A stretch of 64,000 bases of DNA. Origin: Bacillus sp. HNG. GTDB taxonomy: Bacteria > Bacillota > Bacilli > Bacillales > Bacillaceae_L. The number at the start of each line of letters is the position of its first letter. Position 1 is the stretch's first letter. Shown piece after piece: positions 42,597 through 50,344 of this stretch. Location of the stretch: NCBI RefSeq assembly GCF_003400205.1, contig NZ_QUQV01000002.1, forward strand, positions 610,271-674,270. Direction: 5' to 3'. The notes under the pieces are model-generated. The model was not told where the DNA came from, searched no databases, and was given only the letters and a program-made list of their open reading frames with translations. The translations under genes and the position numbers were made by a program.

Positions 42597-42671
42597 TTAA
42601 TCGCGGATATAAGAATACATGGTTACCTCCGCAGCGGTATTAATCACTTCATACTCAGGAATGATCCACAC
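42597..42671 (-). CDS. pqqA: PqqA, PQQ precursor peptide
   Basis: A 24-residue peptide, too short for ordinary gene calling, found just upstream of pqqB. It starts with GTG at 42671, preceded by AAAGGGGGTGAAGAGC, and reads MWIIPEYEV then INTAAEVTMYSYIRD. It has the features that define PqqA: an N-terminal MW, and Glu15 and Tyr19 in the ExxxY motif (EVTMY) whose side chains become the PQQ skeleton. The length equals the usual 22-24 residues. The stop is one base from the pqqB start. The peptide confirms that the operon makes genuine PQQ. Confidence 0.93.
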   Translation of the reverse strand: MWIIPEYEVINTAAEVTMYSYIRD

Positions 42672-42794
42672 GCTCTTCACCCCCTTTAGTAACATTGGAA
42701 AATATTTTATGCCCTTTCAAGCTATTCTTATGTTGATAAGCCTCGCAAAATAACCATGAATTTCGACAGAAAGTTGTCCAATTTGGCAAAATAA

Positions 42795-42830
42795 AAAACA
42801 ATGCCCATAAAAATGATTGAGCATTGTTTA
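42795..42830 (-). terminator. Terminator of the MATE gene
   Basis: On the minus strand AACAATGC...GCATTGTT forms a stem around CTCAATCATTTTTATGG and is followed by TTTTATTTT. It directly follows the MATE stop and lies upstream of pqqA. Confidence 0.75.
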
Positions 42831-44180
42831 TTGTCCTAAACTCGTTCCAGAACGAAACAAGTCCTTTTTCTGCCATCCTCCCCATTTATAATAAGAAAAG
42901 GCAAAGATGCTACTGATGATAAAACTAATTCCTATTCCTAGTGCAATTCCGTTCTGTCCGATAAGACTTGAACAGAAATAAGTAAGTGGATAACGAAGTA
43001 GCCAAAAAGATAGGATATTCAGGACCAATACTTGATACATGGCACCTGCTCCTCTTACGATTCCATTCAAGATAAAATTAATGCCAATGAATGGATAAAA
43101 GAACGCGACCATTTTTAAATAATCCGCACCAAAGGTGACCGCTTCTTTTTCCTGAATAAACAATTTCGTAAATCCTTCTGCGAACAAAAATACAATTAAT
43201 GCAATTGACAGCATGATGACCACATTAAAAATGGTACCGTACATCGCAATCTGATGAACCCGCTCCCATTGGTTGGCTCCAATATTTTGACCTGCCATGC
43301 TATTCACGGCCGTTCCTAAGGCCATTGCAGGAATGGTTATTAAACTATCAATTCGTTGTGAAGCACCAAAGCCCGCTACTACAGCGCCATCGAATGAATT
43401 GACCACCGATAAAATCGCCGTAACCCCTGCGAAAATCACCATCATTTGCAGCCCGGCAGGAATTCCTAATTTTAAAATTAACCAAATATCCTCTTTGCTT
43501 GGTAAGTAGGGAATTGAATATGGAACAAGCTTGCGTCGAAAGGTATATGCCAATGCAAATAAAAATGAAATACCTTGTGCTAACACAGTTGCCCATGCGG
43601 CTCCATGAATACCCCACTCAAAAATAGAAATGAAAATTGGGTCTAAAATGGCATTCAATACAACCGCTATAAACACAAAGCGCAATGGCGTTTTACTATC
43701 GCCTAATGCCCTAAGCACAGTACCGATAAAGTTATAGCCCATGATAAACAAAATGCCGATGAAATTTATTTCTAAATAAGCTTTTGCCTCATTCAACATT
43801 TCCACAGGTGTATTCAAAAAGAGTAATAGTGTCTCTGCAAAAAAGTAACCAAATAAACCAACTAAAATGGAAAGCACAGATAATAACACGACAAAGGCAT
43901 TCACATATCTTTTTAATCCCGCGCCATCATGCATCCCTTTTTGTTGGGAAAGAATCGTCAATGTGGCATTGTTAATTCCAATGATGAACGCCAATACCGT
44001 GACAACTACTGTCGATGAAATCGTAACCGCTCCGAGAGCATTCGCACCTAGTAAATTTCCAACCCATAAACTATCGATAAATTGATAGGATACTTGAAGT
44101 AGATTGGTTAGCATAATTGGACCTGCAAAGAAAATCAATTGCTTTCGGATTGACCCTTGCGTGAAATCCTGTTGTGTCAA
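42828..44180 (-). CDS. MATE family efflux transporter
   Basis: Membrane protein of 450 residues with 12 helices in two related halves. The N terminus GSIRKQLIFFAGPIMLTNLLQVSYQFIDSLWVGNLLGANALGAVT and the second-half GFGASQRIDSLITIPAMALGTAVNSMAGQNIGA (both given in pieces) are MatE signatures. Such pumps export cationic drugs or dyes using Na+ or H+. It appears to start with TTG at 44180 behind AAGGAG, with no nearby in-frame ATG. It is transcribed alone. The position next to pqq may be chance. Confidence 0.92.
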   Translation of the reverse strand: MTQQDFTQGSIRKQLIFFAGPIMLTNLLQVSYQFIDSLWVGNLLGANALGAVTISSTVVVTVLAFIIGINNATLTILSQQKGMHDGAGLKRYVNAFVVLLSVLSILVGLFGYFFAETLLLFLNTPVEMLNEAKAYLEINFIGILFIMGYNFIGTVLRALGDSKTPLRFVFIAVVLNAILDPIFISIFEWGIHGAAWATVLAQGISFLFALAYTFRRKLVPYSIPYLPSKEDIWLILKLGIPAGLQMMVIFAGVTAILSVVNSFDGAVVAGFGASQRIDSLITIPAMALGTAVNSMAGQNIGANQWERVHQIAMYGTIFNVVIMLSIALIVFLFAEGFTKLFIQEKEAVTFGADYLKMVAFFYPFIGINFILNGIVRGAGAMYQVLVLNILSFWLLRYPLTYFCSSLIGQNGIALGIGISFIISSIFAFSYYKWGGWQKKDLFRSGTSLGQ

Positions 44181-44280
44181 AACATAAACACTCCTTATTT
44201 TCCCATTCTTATGCTCTATAGGATATCATACCTTATTAAAACTGTCTGATTTCCTTTACCCCCGGAGTTCTGCAAAACTA

Positions 44281-44318
44281 AAAAAACAATAAAGGAGTTT
44301 TCCTCTATTGTTTTTCAA
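44281..44318 (-). terminator. Terminator of the FAD oxidoreductase gene
   Basis: A stem AAACAATA.AGGA / TCCT.TATTGTTT flanked by T-runs on the minus strand lies 33 bases after the stop at 44351. Confidence 0.7.
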
Positions 44319-44350
44319 CTAGTATAACGTAATATCTATATTAAAAGATG

Positions 44351-45478
44351 TCAAACATACTTTTTCATCTCAATCGCACGGCCTGGTCGACATGGTGTAA
44401 GATCCAGATCAATCTCTTCATCCTGAATCATCGAAGCTACCAAACTCCCAACATATGGACCCATTGTAAGCCCGGATGGCCCTAATCCAGTTGCAAGTAA
44501 AACTCCTTCGAGAGTATCTACCGTTCCTAGAATTGGCAATATATCTGGCGCCATTGGGCGAAATCCGATTCGAACCTCTTCCAAAGTTCCATCTTCTAGA
44601 CCAGGTGCAACTTCCAGAGCTTCCGTAAGTACCTCATTTACCCCACCGGCAGTTAATCGATAATCAAAACCTGACCCAGTTTCTCTAGTCGCCCCTGCTA
44701 CGATTTTACCATCATTAAATGGGACAATATAATGAGTGGATTGTGGTATTATAATTGGCCAATCAGAAGTATCCTGTTCAGATAATTTTATGTGAGCAAT
44801 CTGACCACGCTGTGGATTTACGTTTAATTGGATTCCAAACGGCTCCAATAATTTAGGAGCCCATGCCCCTGTCGTAATGAGGACTCTATCTGCAAAAATC
44901 GTTTTATTATCAACCGTAACACCTATGACCTTCCTGTTCTCATGAACTAGTTCTGCCTCACCTTCCACAAACTCAGCACCGTTACGTACTGCTGCACGTT
45001 TTAGAGCATCACGTAGTAAAGAGCCATCGACCCTTGCCCCTCCTGATACATACAAAGCTTCCAAGTTTTTGTTAAGTGGTGGAAAGAACTCTCGAGCCTG
45101 TTCTCCATTGAGACGAAGAATATCTCCTATTTCAGGTGCATCAACCCGTTTGTTTTTGACTCTCTCTTCAATTTCATCCAACTGAACAGGGTCCGAGGAT
45201 ACACATAATGCCCCTACTTTCTTATAGCCAACTTCATTTTCGCCTTCTTCTTGCAAGGCAGAGATTAAAGTTTGGTAGAAACCAAAACTATTCTTAGCAA
45301 GTCTATACCAAGTCTCATTTTCAATCTCTTTCATCCAAGGACAGACGATCCCAGCTCCAGCGGAAGTTGCCTTACCTTCTTGTTTTTTATCAATCATGAT
45401 GACATTTAGATTATTCTTGGCCAAGTGATAGGCTGCGCTTGCCCCAACAATTCCTGTTCCTATTACAATAACTTTCAT
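44351..45478 (-). CDS. FAD-dependent amino-acid oxidase/dehydrogenase (DadA-like)
   Basis: Flavoprotein of 375 residues of the D-amino-acid oxidase/glycine oxidase fold. The dinucleotide-binding start is VIVIGTGIVGASAAYHLA. GAGIVCPW, VLITTGAWAPKLLEPFG and the C-terminal LPILGTVDTLEGVLLATGLGPSGLTMGPYVGSLVA (in pieces) follow the family order. It has no obvious membrane segment. The substrate may be glycine, sarcosine, proline or a D-amino acid. It has separate terminators on both sides and so is not cotranscribed with the similar gene at 45609. It could still act in the same catabolic route. Confidence 0.87.
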   Translation of the reverse strand: MKVIVIGTGIVGASAAYHLAKNNLNVIMIDKKQEGKATSAGAGIVCPWMKEIENETWYRLAKNSFGFYQTLISALQEEGENEVGYKKVGALCVSSDPVQLDEIEERVKNKRVDAPEIGDILRLNGEQAREFFPPLNKNLEALYVSGGARVDGSLLRDALKRAAVRNGAEFVEGEAELVHENRKVIGVTVDNKTIFADRVLITTGAWAPKLLEPFGIQLNVNPQRGQIAHIKLSEQDTSDWPIIIPQSTHYIVPFNDGKIVAGATRETGSGFDYRLTAGGVNEVLTEALEVAPGLEDGTLEEVRIGFRPMAPDILPILGTVDTLEGVLLATGLGPSGLTMGPYVGSLVASMIQDEEIDLDLTPCRPGRAIEMKKYV

Positions 45479-45540
45479 TTTCTCACTCCCTCTACTTCAT
45501 TAATACTATAAAAAAATATTTTAATTACTGTCTGAATTGA

Positions 45541-45584
45541 AAAAAGGAAATAGAGCAGTAACTCAACTCTATTCCCTTTTTAGA
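45541..45584 (-). terminator. Terminator of the HcnABC-like operon
   Basis: AAAAAGGGAATAGAG...CTCTATT.CCTTTTTT forms a long stem on the minus strand with a T-run, 25 bases after the stop of the last gene. Confidence 0.8.
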
Positions 45585-45608
45585 CTTTAGGATTTTGATC
45601 AACACATA

Positions 45609-46787
45609 TTAAGTTACAGGTATTTTAACAAAACGGTCGTAACGTAATGGATCTATTGGAATGATTGTATCCTCTTTTTCCAAAATTAACTCCTCTACCA
45701 ACTTTCCGGTGACGGTTGCTAAACTGATCCCATCCCCTTCATGTCCCGCAGCAATAAAAAATCCAGGTACTTTTTCAACTGCTGAGATAATTGGTAAATG
45801 GTCTTCTGTCCAAGGTCTAAAACCAGTATATGTTCGAATCATTTTAAAATCGTTTATTTTCGGGAAAAATCGGAGTGCTCTCTTGGCCATGGTTTCCACA
45901 ACATTAATATCAACACGGCCATCATACCCCACAAATTGACGACTACTACCAAGTAAGAAGTTTTGACTTTCAGTTGGTTCTAACACTAATGCGACTCCAT
46001 GTTCCTTTGTTTGTGGGTCTACTTGGCGTTCGCGTCCAAATTTATTCATTAAATAGCCGAACTCCATCACATTTCTCATCATAATTGGTTGCTGCCTTGC
46101 TCCTACTAGAATATGTCCTTTTCTTGGAATAATCGGAATCTCAATATCTAGCATTTTACCGATAAAAGGAGCCCATACACCAGCAGCATTTACTACTTTT
46201 TTTGCGACAATTGTTCCGTTAGTTGTTTCGATCTTAAAATCTTCTTGTTTTGAAATAGCCTTAACTTCTGAATGCGTACGCAATTTCAGTCCAAATTGCT
46301 TAGCTTTATCAATCAAGGAATAGCAAAATAAATATGGGTTAATCAGTGAATCGGTTTCGCATTCCAATCCTCCTGGAATATCATCAGCAAAAAAAGGGGA
46401 TTCCTGACGTATATCAGACGAATCTAGAACATTAAACTTCAATCCCGCTTTTCGTTGCGTTTCCACCCATTTCTTTGCAGCTTCCATTTCTTCTTCATTA
46501 TCACAAACGAGTATACTTCCAAGTGCACGGAATTCAAATGGTATATCGAGATCCCTATTCAGATCAACAATTAGCTCCTGACTCACCCATGACATTTGGC
46601 TATCAAACCCCGGATCCTTATCAACGATTGTGACATTTCCATCACACCTAGAAGATGTGCCACTTACGAGATCTCCTTTTTCAATTAAGGTACAATCTAT
46701 TCCAGCTTTTGAAACATAATACGCAATCGCGCAACCAACAATTCCGCCACCGATTATGGCTACCTCTGTACGATTACTCATATTCAT
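45609..46787 (-). CDS. FAD-dependent dehydrogenase, HcnC/beta-subunit-like
   Basis: D-amino-acid-oxidase-fold flavoprotein of 392 residues with VAIIGGGIVGCAIAYYVSKAG at the N terminus and FRPWTEDHLPIISAVEKVPGFFIAAGHEGDGI near the C terminus. It is the last gene of an operon with a HcnB-like flavoprotein and two small iron-sulfur proteins. It therefore matches the beta subunit of dye-linked amino-acid dehydrogenases such as hydrogen cyanide synthase HcnC, opine oxidase and D-hydroxyproline dehydrogenase. The substrate is oxidised at this FAD and electrons pass to the other subunits. Ribosome binding site GGAGGGATCCTAGAT. Confidence 0.85.
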   Translation of the reverse strand: MNMSNRTEVAIIGGGIVGCAIAYYVSKAGIDCTLIEKGDLVSGTSSRCDGNVTIVDKDPGFDSQMSWVSQELIVDLNRDLDIPFEFRALGSILVCDNEEEMEAAKKWVETQRKAGLKFNVLDSSDIRQESPFFADDIPGGLECETDSLINPYLFCYSLIDKAKQFGLKLRTHSEVKAISKQEDFKIETTNGTIVAKKVVNAAGVWAPFIGKMLDIEIPIIPRKGHILVGARQQPIMMRNVMEFGYLMNKFGRERQVDPQTKEHGVALVLEPTESQNFLLGSSRQFVGYDGRVDINVVETMAKRALRFFPKINDFKMIRTYTGFRPWTEDHLPIISAVEKVPGFFIAAGHEGDGISLATVTGKLVEELILEKEDTIIPIDPLRYDRFVKIPVT

Positions 46788-46840
46788 ATCTAGGATCCCT
46801 CCTGTAGTTATTCACCCAAGACAAACACCCTGGACAAAGT

Positions 46841-48055
46841 TCACATTACCTGCTCGTAGTCCTGAAAAGCTCTTTCTATTTTAGCTCGTCCCTCTTTGAT
46901 TCCGGGATGGAATTGAATAGCTGCGTCTCTTCTGGTCGATTTTACCTTTTCCATTGCTTGGATCACTTTATCGCTTATGTCGGCAACGTCCTTCAATTTT
47001 CGCTTAGCGATAGAGAGTCCCGCGAGTGCGCCTTGTGTTGCAGCAACTTTTGCACCTTCGATTCCTGTAATATTTCCAGCGACAAATAAACCTTCAATCG
47101 GAGTTTCCATCTGTTCATTATGAACAGGAACATGTCCACCAAGTTCTTCAATATATTGGAATGGGCAACCGATGACAGAAGCAAGTTCTGCAAGTGGATA
47201 AAGTCCACCAGCTATACAAACAAAATCAACATCAATGGTTTCTTCACTGCCTTGTATGCGATCACCATCAGGAGTAAGATTGCATAACGTTACTGATTCC
47301 ACCTGATCCCTACCATTTATTTGTACGATTGCTTTACGTATGTTTATGGGCATCCCCCACATTTTCACGCCATTTTTCGGATAAAATTGTACAGCTAAAT
47401 CACGTACCCAAGCAGCCTTTGCAAGCTTACTTCCATAACGAAGAAAAGCAGAGGGAGCAAGATGTGCTACACGGACTAATCCATCCATTACCTGCTTCGG
47501 ATTTCCAGCTTGCTTCGTAACCGAATTTACAGCAGGTAATACCATACTATGGAGCTCAATTCCTGCTAATTGAAGTTCTCGTGCGATGGCTACTGACAAA
47601 ACATTAATCCCCACGATAATCCCTTTCTTCCCTACACGAACACGTTGTACATTTGTCATAACTTGTGCTGCACCGATTGACATGACCCCAGGTAAAGTCC
47701 ACCCTGGTATAGGAGCAGGTGTTTCTGCGGCACCAGTTGCAAGTAGAAGGTTGGCTGCAATAAATCTACCTTTGTTTGTATGTACACAAAAGCCTGTACT
47801 TATTTTTTCAATATGGTGAACGGAAATGCTACATCTTATATCAGCTTCCAATTCGGTAGCCCTTTGTAGCAATTTTTTTGCCTCTTCCAGTCCATTCCAC
47901 CATTCTCCATTGGACTCTTGATAAAGTTGGCCAAGTAATCTGCCACCTGGTTTTGGGTATTCATCAATTACTAGAACGTGTAAATCCCATTCACGGCAAG
48001 CGATAGCTGCTGACAAGCCTGCCGGACCCGCACCAATGACAATAGCATCATACAT
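46841..48055 (-). CDS. NAD/FAD-dependent oxidoreductase, HcnB/alpha-subunit-like
   Basis: Flavoprotein of about 404 residues with a first dinucleotide fold DAIVIGAGPAGLSAAIACREW and a second region KKGIIVGINVLSVAIARELQLAG. The end has GLFVAGNITGIEGAKVAATQGALAG. It corresponds to HcnB or to the alpha subunits of opine oxidases and proline-type dehydrogenases. Those proteins carry an extra C-terminal BFD-like [2Fe-2S] domain; here that domain is a separate gene at 48452. ATG at 48055 overlaps the upstream gene by eight bases and follows AAGGAGGAAGGTACAC. It likely transfers electrons from the beta subunit to an acceptor. Confidence 0.85.
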   Translation of the reverse strand: MYDAIVIGAGPAGLSAAIACREWDLHVLVIDEYPKPGGRLLGQLYQESNGEWWNGLEEAKKLLQRATELEADIRCSISVHHIEKISTGFCVHTNKGRFIAANLLLATGAAETPAPIPGWTLPGVMSIGAAQVMTNVQRVRVGKKGIIVGINVLSVAIARELQLAGIELHSMVLPAVNSVTKQAGNPKQVMDGLVRVAHLAPSAFLRYGSKLAKAAWVRDLAVQFYPKNGVKMWGMPINIRKAIVQINGRDQVESVTLCNLTPDGDRIQGSEETIDVDFVCIAGGLYPLAELASVIGCPFQYIEELGGHVPVHNEQMETPIEGLFVAGNITGIEGAKVAATQGALAGLSIAKRKLKDVADISDKVIQAMEKVKSTRRDAAIQFHPGIKEGRAKIERAFQDYEQVM

Positions 48056-48455
48056 GTGTACCTTCCTCCTTATGACTTTGGCATTTTGTAGTGAACTCTG
48101 CATATGTTCGAGGCAATTCATCTACACTTGTTGTTTTCGAAAATGGGAGCGGTTGTATTTTTCCGCTTTCAATAACCATATCTTCCTTTAGCTCCGTCAA
48201 GCATGCACGTACCCCTGACATTTCATTGACAGTCATACGGCATTCAAAGCAATGGCCAATATTACAATAAATTCCACGTGGTGCCCCACTTTGTTCATGC
48301 ACACGTAGCAGACGAATACCGTTCGCAAGAAGTGCCGATGCGATCGTATCTCCTTCATATCCTTGGAGAACTTTTTGATCATATGTAAAAGTGATTGTTT
48401 TTTTGTTTTCTAAATTACCTAAAACGGGATGCTCTATGATACGGTTTTGATTCAT
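48048..48455 (-). CDS. (2Fe-2S)-binding protein, HcnA/gamma-subunit-like
   Basis: Small ferredoxin-like protein of 135 residues. The plant-type cluster ligands are Cys64, Cys69, Cys72 and Cys85 in YCNIGHCFEC...ACL. The beta-grasp start ITFTYDQKVLQGYEGDTIASALLANGIRLLR corresponds to the N-terminal domain of sarcosine oxidase alpha and to HcnA. It overlaps the BFD-like gene by four bases and the next flavoprotein gene by eight. It is the electron-transfer subunit of the complex. Confidence 0.9.
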   Translation of the reverse strand: MNQNRIIEHPVLGNLENKKTITFTYDQKVLQGYEGDTIASALLANGIRLLRVHEQSGAPRGIYCNIGHCFECRMTVNEMSGVRACLTELKEDMVIESGKIQPLPFSKTTSVDELPRTYAEFTTKCQSHKEEGTHV

Positions 48456-48715
48456 GATTGACCTCCTAATGATGAAAGAGATACTGGTCGGACTGGTGGT
48501 TTAATATTTAATGGAATTTCATTACCAGGCTTTTCCCCTTTTATCTCATGTAAAACGGCATCGACTGCAGTTCGGCATACTCGTCCACCACAGTACCCCA
48601 TTCCGGCTCTCGTACGCAGTTTCACTTCACGGGCAGAGCATTCATACTTCATAACTGTATTGTTGATATCTTCTAAAGTCACTTCTTCACACCTGCAAAT
48701 AATCAGGTTATTCAT
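48452..48715 (-). CDS. BFD-like [2Fe-2S]-binding protein
   Basis: Protein of 87 residues that consists of a BFD-type [2Fe-2S] domain with Cys7, Cys9, Cys42 and Cys47: IICRCEEVT and GMGYCGGRVC. The arrangement CxC-x32-CxxxxC is that of the C-terminal domain of HcnB/OoxA-like proteins and of bacterioferritin-associated ferredoxin. A proline-rich tail of about 25 residues follows. It is the first gene of the four-gene operon, so the fourth cluster-binding piece is made as a separate subunit. Ribosome binding site GGAGGATTTCAAGCC. Confidence 0.9.
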   Translation of the reverse strand: MNNLIICRCEEVTLEDINNTVMKYECSAREVKLRTRAGMGYCGGRVCRTAVDAVLHEIKGEKPGNEIPLNIKPPVRPVSLSSLGGQS

Positions 48716-48831
48716 TGGCTTGAAATCCTCCTTTTTCCCAGTAGTGGTATGTTAGAAAATCATCTAGGGTTCGTCATCCTAAACCATCATCCCCTATAAA
48801 ATAATCCGTAAAACACGAATAAGCAGAAGAA

Positions 48832-48846
48832 AGGAAAGCGCTTTCT
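48832..48846. promoter_or_regulatory. Probable catabolite-responsive element (cre)
   Basis: AGGAAAGCGCTTTCT contains the perfect palindrome GAAAGCGCTTTC, which matches the cre consensus except at the outermost bases. It lies about 115 bases upstream of the HcnABC-like operon, in the 351-base gap 48716-49066, so CcpA repression by good carbon sources is likely. The remaining part of this gap shows a hairpin and a REP-like copy. Confidence 0.55.
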
Positions 48847-49036
48847 TCTACTCTATCATACTATGATTTAATTAAAATTAAACCCCTATATTTTAATGTT
48901 CTTAATTCAGCGTAAATTAGAATAATAACGACACTCCCCATCTCAGGAATTAGTCGTTATCAGACGTTTCTCCGTTAACCCAGATGAAAGATAAAAAATC
49001 CTCACACTGTGAGGATCTTTGCTTTACTATTCGTTT

Positions 49037-49065
49037 TGGGACGACGTACCTGTCCTTTTGTCCCT
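49037..49065. repeat. REP-like palindrome, copy 13
   Basis: TGGGACGACGTACCTGTCC, then TTTTGTCCC. It lies immediately after the 3HB6H stop. It is the last clear copy in the window; none was seen from 49066 to 64000. Confidence 0.65.
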
Positions 49066-49066
49066 G

Positions 49067-50278
49067 TTAATTAACCTCTTTTAAAACTTTCTTATACCCA
49101 TGGTATTGATCAATATACGTATAATCTTTGTCTGTACGATTTTCTAGAAGCTTGTTGCGGAGCAATGTTGTGATTGGATTCGTGGTATGGATAATTTCTC
49201 CCCAGTTTCTCGCACTTGTTTGTACATAGGCAGTGCGCGGTAAACGTTCTTTTTGATACTCTTGAAATGCTTGATAATAGTTGTCACCGTGTTTTCTGAC
49301 CATATCGGCTAAATATCCGGCATCTTCTAGTGCTTGACAAGCCCCTTGTGCTAAGTATTGTAGCATTGGATGGGCAGCATCCCCCATCAGGGTAATGTTT
49401 CCTTGCGTCCAGTTTTCAATTGGATTCCGGTCATACATCGGCCATCTTCTTTGTCTTGAGATATACGAAATCGCTGTCTTCACTCGGTCACATGTATCCT
49501 TAAAGACCTCGTCCATTTCTTCTGGAGTACCCCACTGGTCCGTATGTTCAATCTCTTTTCGATACTGATTACTCTTAAATACAACGACCTGGTTATATAG
49601 TTCTCCGCGTCTTACCGGATATTGGACAACGTGCATATTTGGTCCAATAAACATATACACATCTTCTGGGTCACCTACATTTGCACTCGCTACTTCTTCC
49701 ATAGGAATCGCTCCACGATACGCTACATATTCAGAGCAAATTGGCTCATCATCGACAAATAATTTACGTGTCTTCGACCAAATCCCATCCGCACCAATTA
49801 CAGCAGAACCTGTAAAGGATTCTCCAACAGCCGTAAATACTTCTACAGAATCACCATTATCAGCTGCCGTTTTAATTTCTTGATTTGTAAGAAGTTCTAC
49901 TTTTGGATGTGCAATACATGCGTCAAGAAGAGCCTTTTGAAGGTCCGTCCGATGCAAGACAATATAAGGTGCACCATATCTTTCACGATAGACTTGATCA
50001 ATGTCAAGTGCAGATAATTCCTTACCTGTAAACGCATCCATTAATACCAAGCGTTTTGGAAAAACAGCATTTTCACTGATTTTGTCCATTACACCTAGCT
50101 TTTGTAATACATTCGTTGCATTTGCAGCAAGCTGAATGCCAGCCCCTACTTCCCCAAATTCCGGAGCTTGTTCTAATACCTTTACATATTTATCTGCTTG
50201 GGCAAGTCCAAGTGCTGTTGCTAAGCCACCTATTCCGCCACCAACGACGATTATTGGATTTTGTTTGCTGTTTGTCAT
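49067..50278 (-). CDS. 3-hydroxybenzoate 6-monooxygenase
   Basis: FAD-dependent hydroxylase of 403 residues that converts 3-hydroxybenzoate plus NAD(P)H and O2 to gentisate. Class A flavin monooxygenase motifs are present: PIIVVGGGIGGLATALGLA, the DG motif in AVIGADGIWSKTRK, and the GD motif in ITLMGDAAHPMLQYLAQGACQALEDA (in pieces). The region VGAGIQLAANATNVLQKLGV resembles both 3-hydroxybenzoate 6-hydroxylase and salicylate hydroxylase. Context (gentisate dioxygenase next in the operon) favours the first; salicylate 5-hydroxylases are a different enzyme type. It is the last gene of the pathway operon. Confidence 0.88.
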   Translation of the reverse strand: MTNSKQNPIIVVGGGIGGLATALGLAQADKYVKVLEQAPEFGEVGAGIQLAANATNVLQKLGVMDKISENAVFPKRLVLMDAFTGKELSALDIDQVYRERYGAPYIVLHRTDLQKALLDACIAHPKVELLTNQEIKTAADNGDSVEVFTAVGESFTGSAVIGADGIWSKTRKLFVDDEPICSEYVAYRGAIPMEEVASANVGDPEDVYMFIGPNMHVVQYPVRRGELYNQVVVFKSNQYRKEIEHTDQWGTPEEMDEVFKDTCDRVKTAISYISRQRRWPMYDRNPIENWTQGNITLMGDAAHPMLQYLAQGACQALEDAGYLADMVRKHGDNYYQAFQEYQKERLPRTAYVQTSARNWGEIIHTTNPITTLLRNKLLENRTDKDYTYIDQYHGYKKVLKEVN

Positions 50279-50344
50279 ATTTGTCCTCTCCTCTCAAGTG
50301 AAATAGCTAGGGAAACAACTAGGCTGTTTCCCCTCTATAATGTT

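Noticed and set aside
45609..48715. Naming the operon hcnABC (hydrogen cyanide synthase)
   Set aside because: Only the subunit architecture matches. Opine oxidase and hydroxyproline dehydrogenases share it, and the separate BFD gene differs from HcnB.
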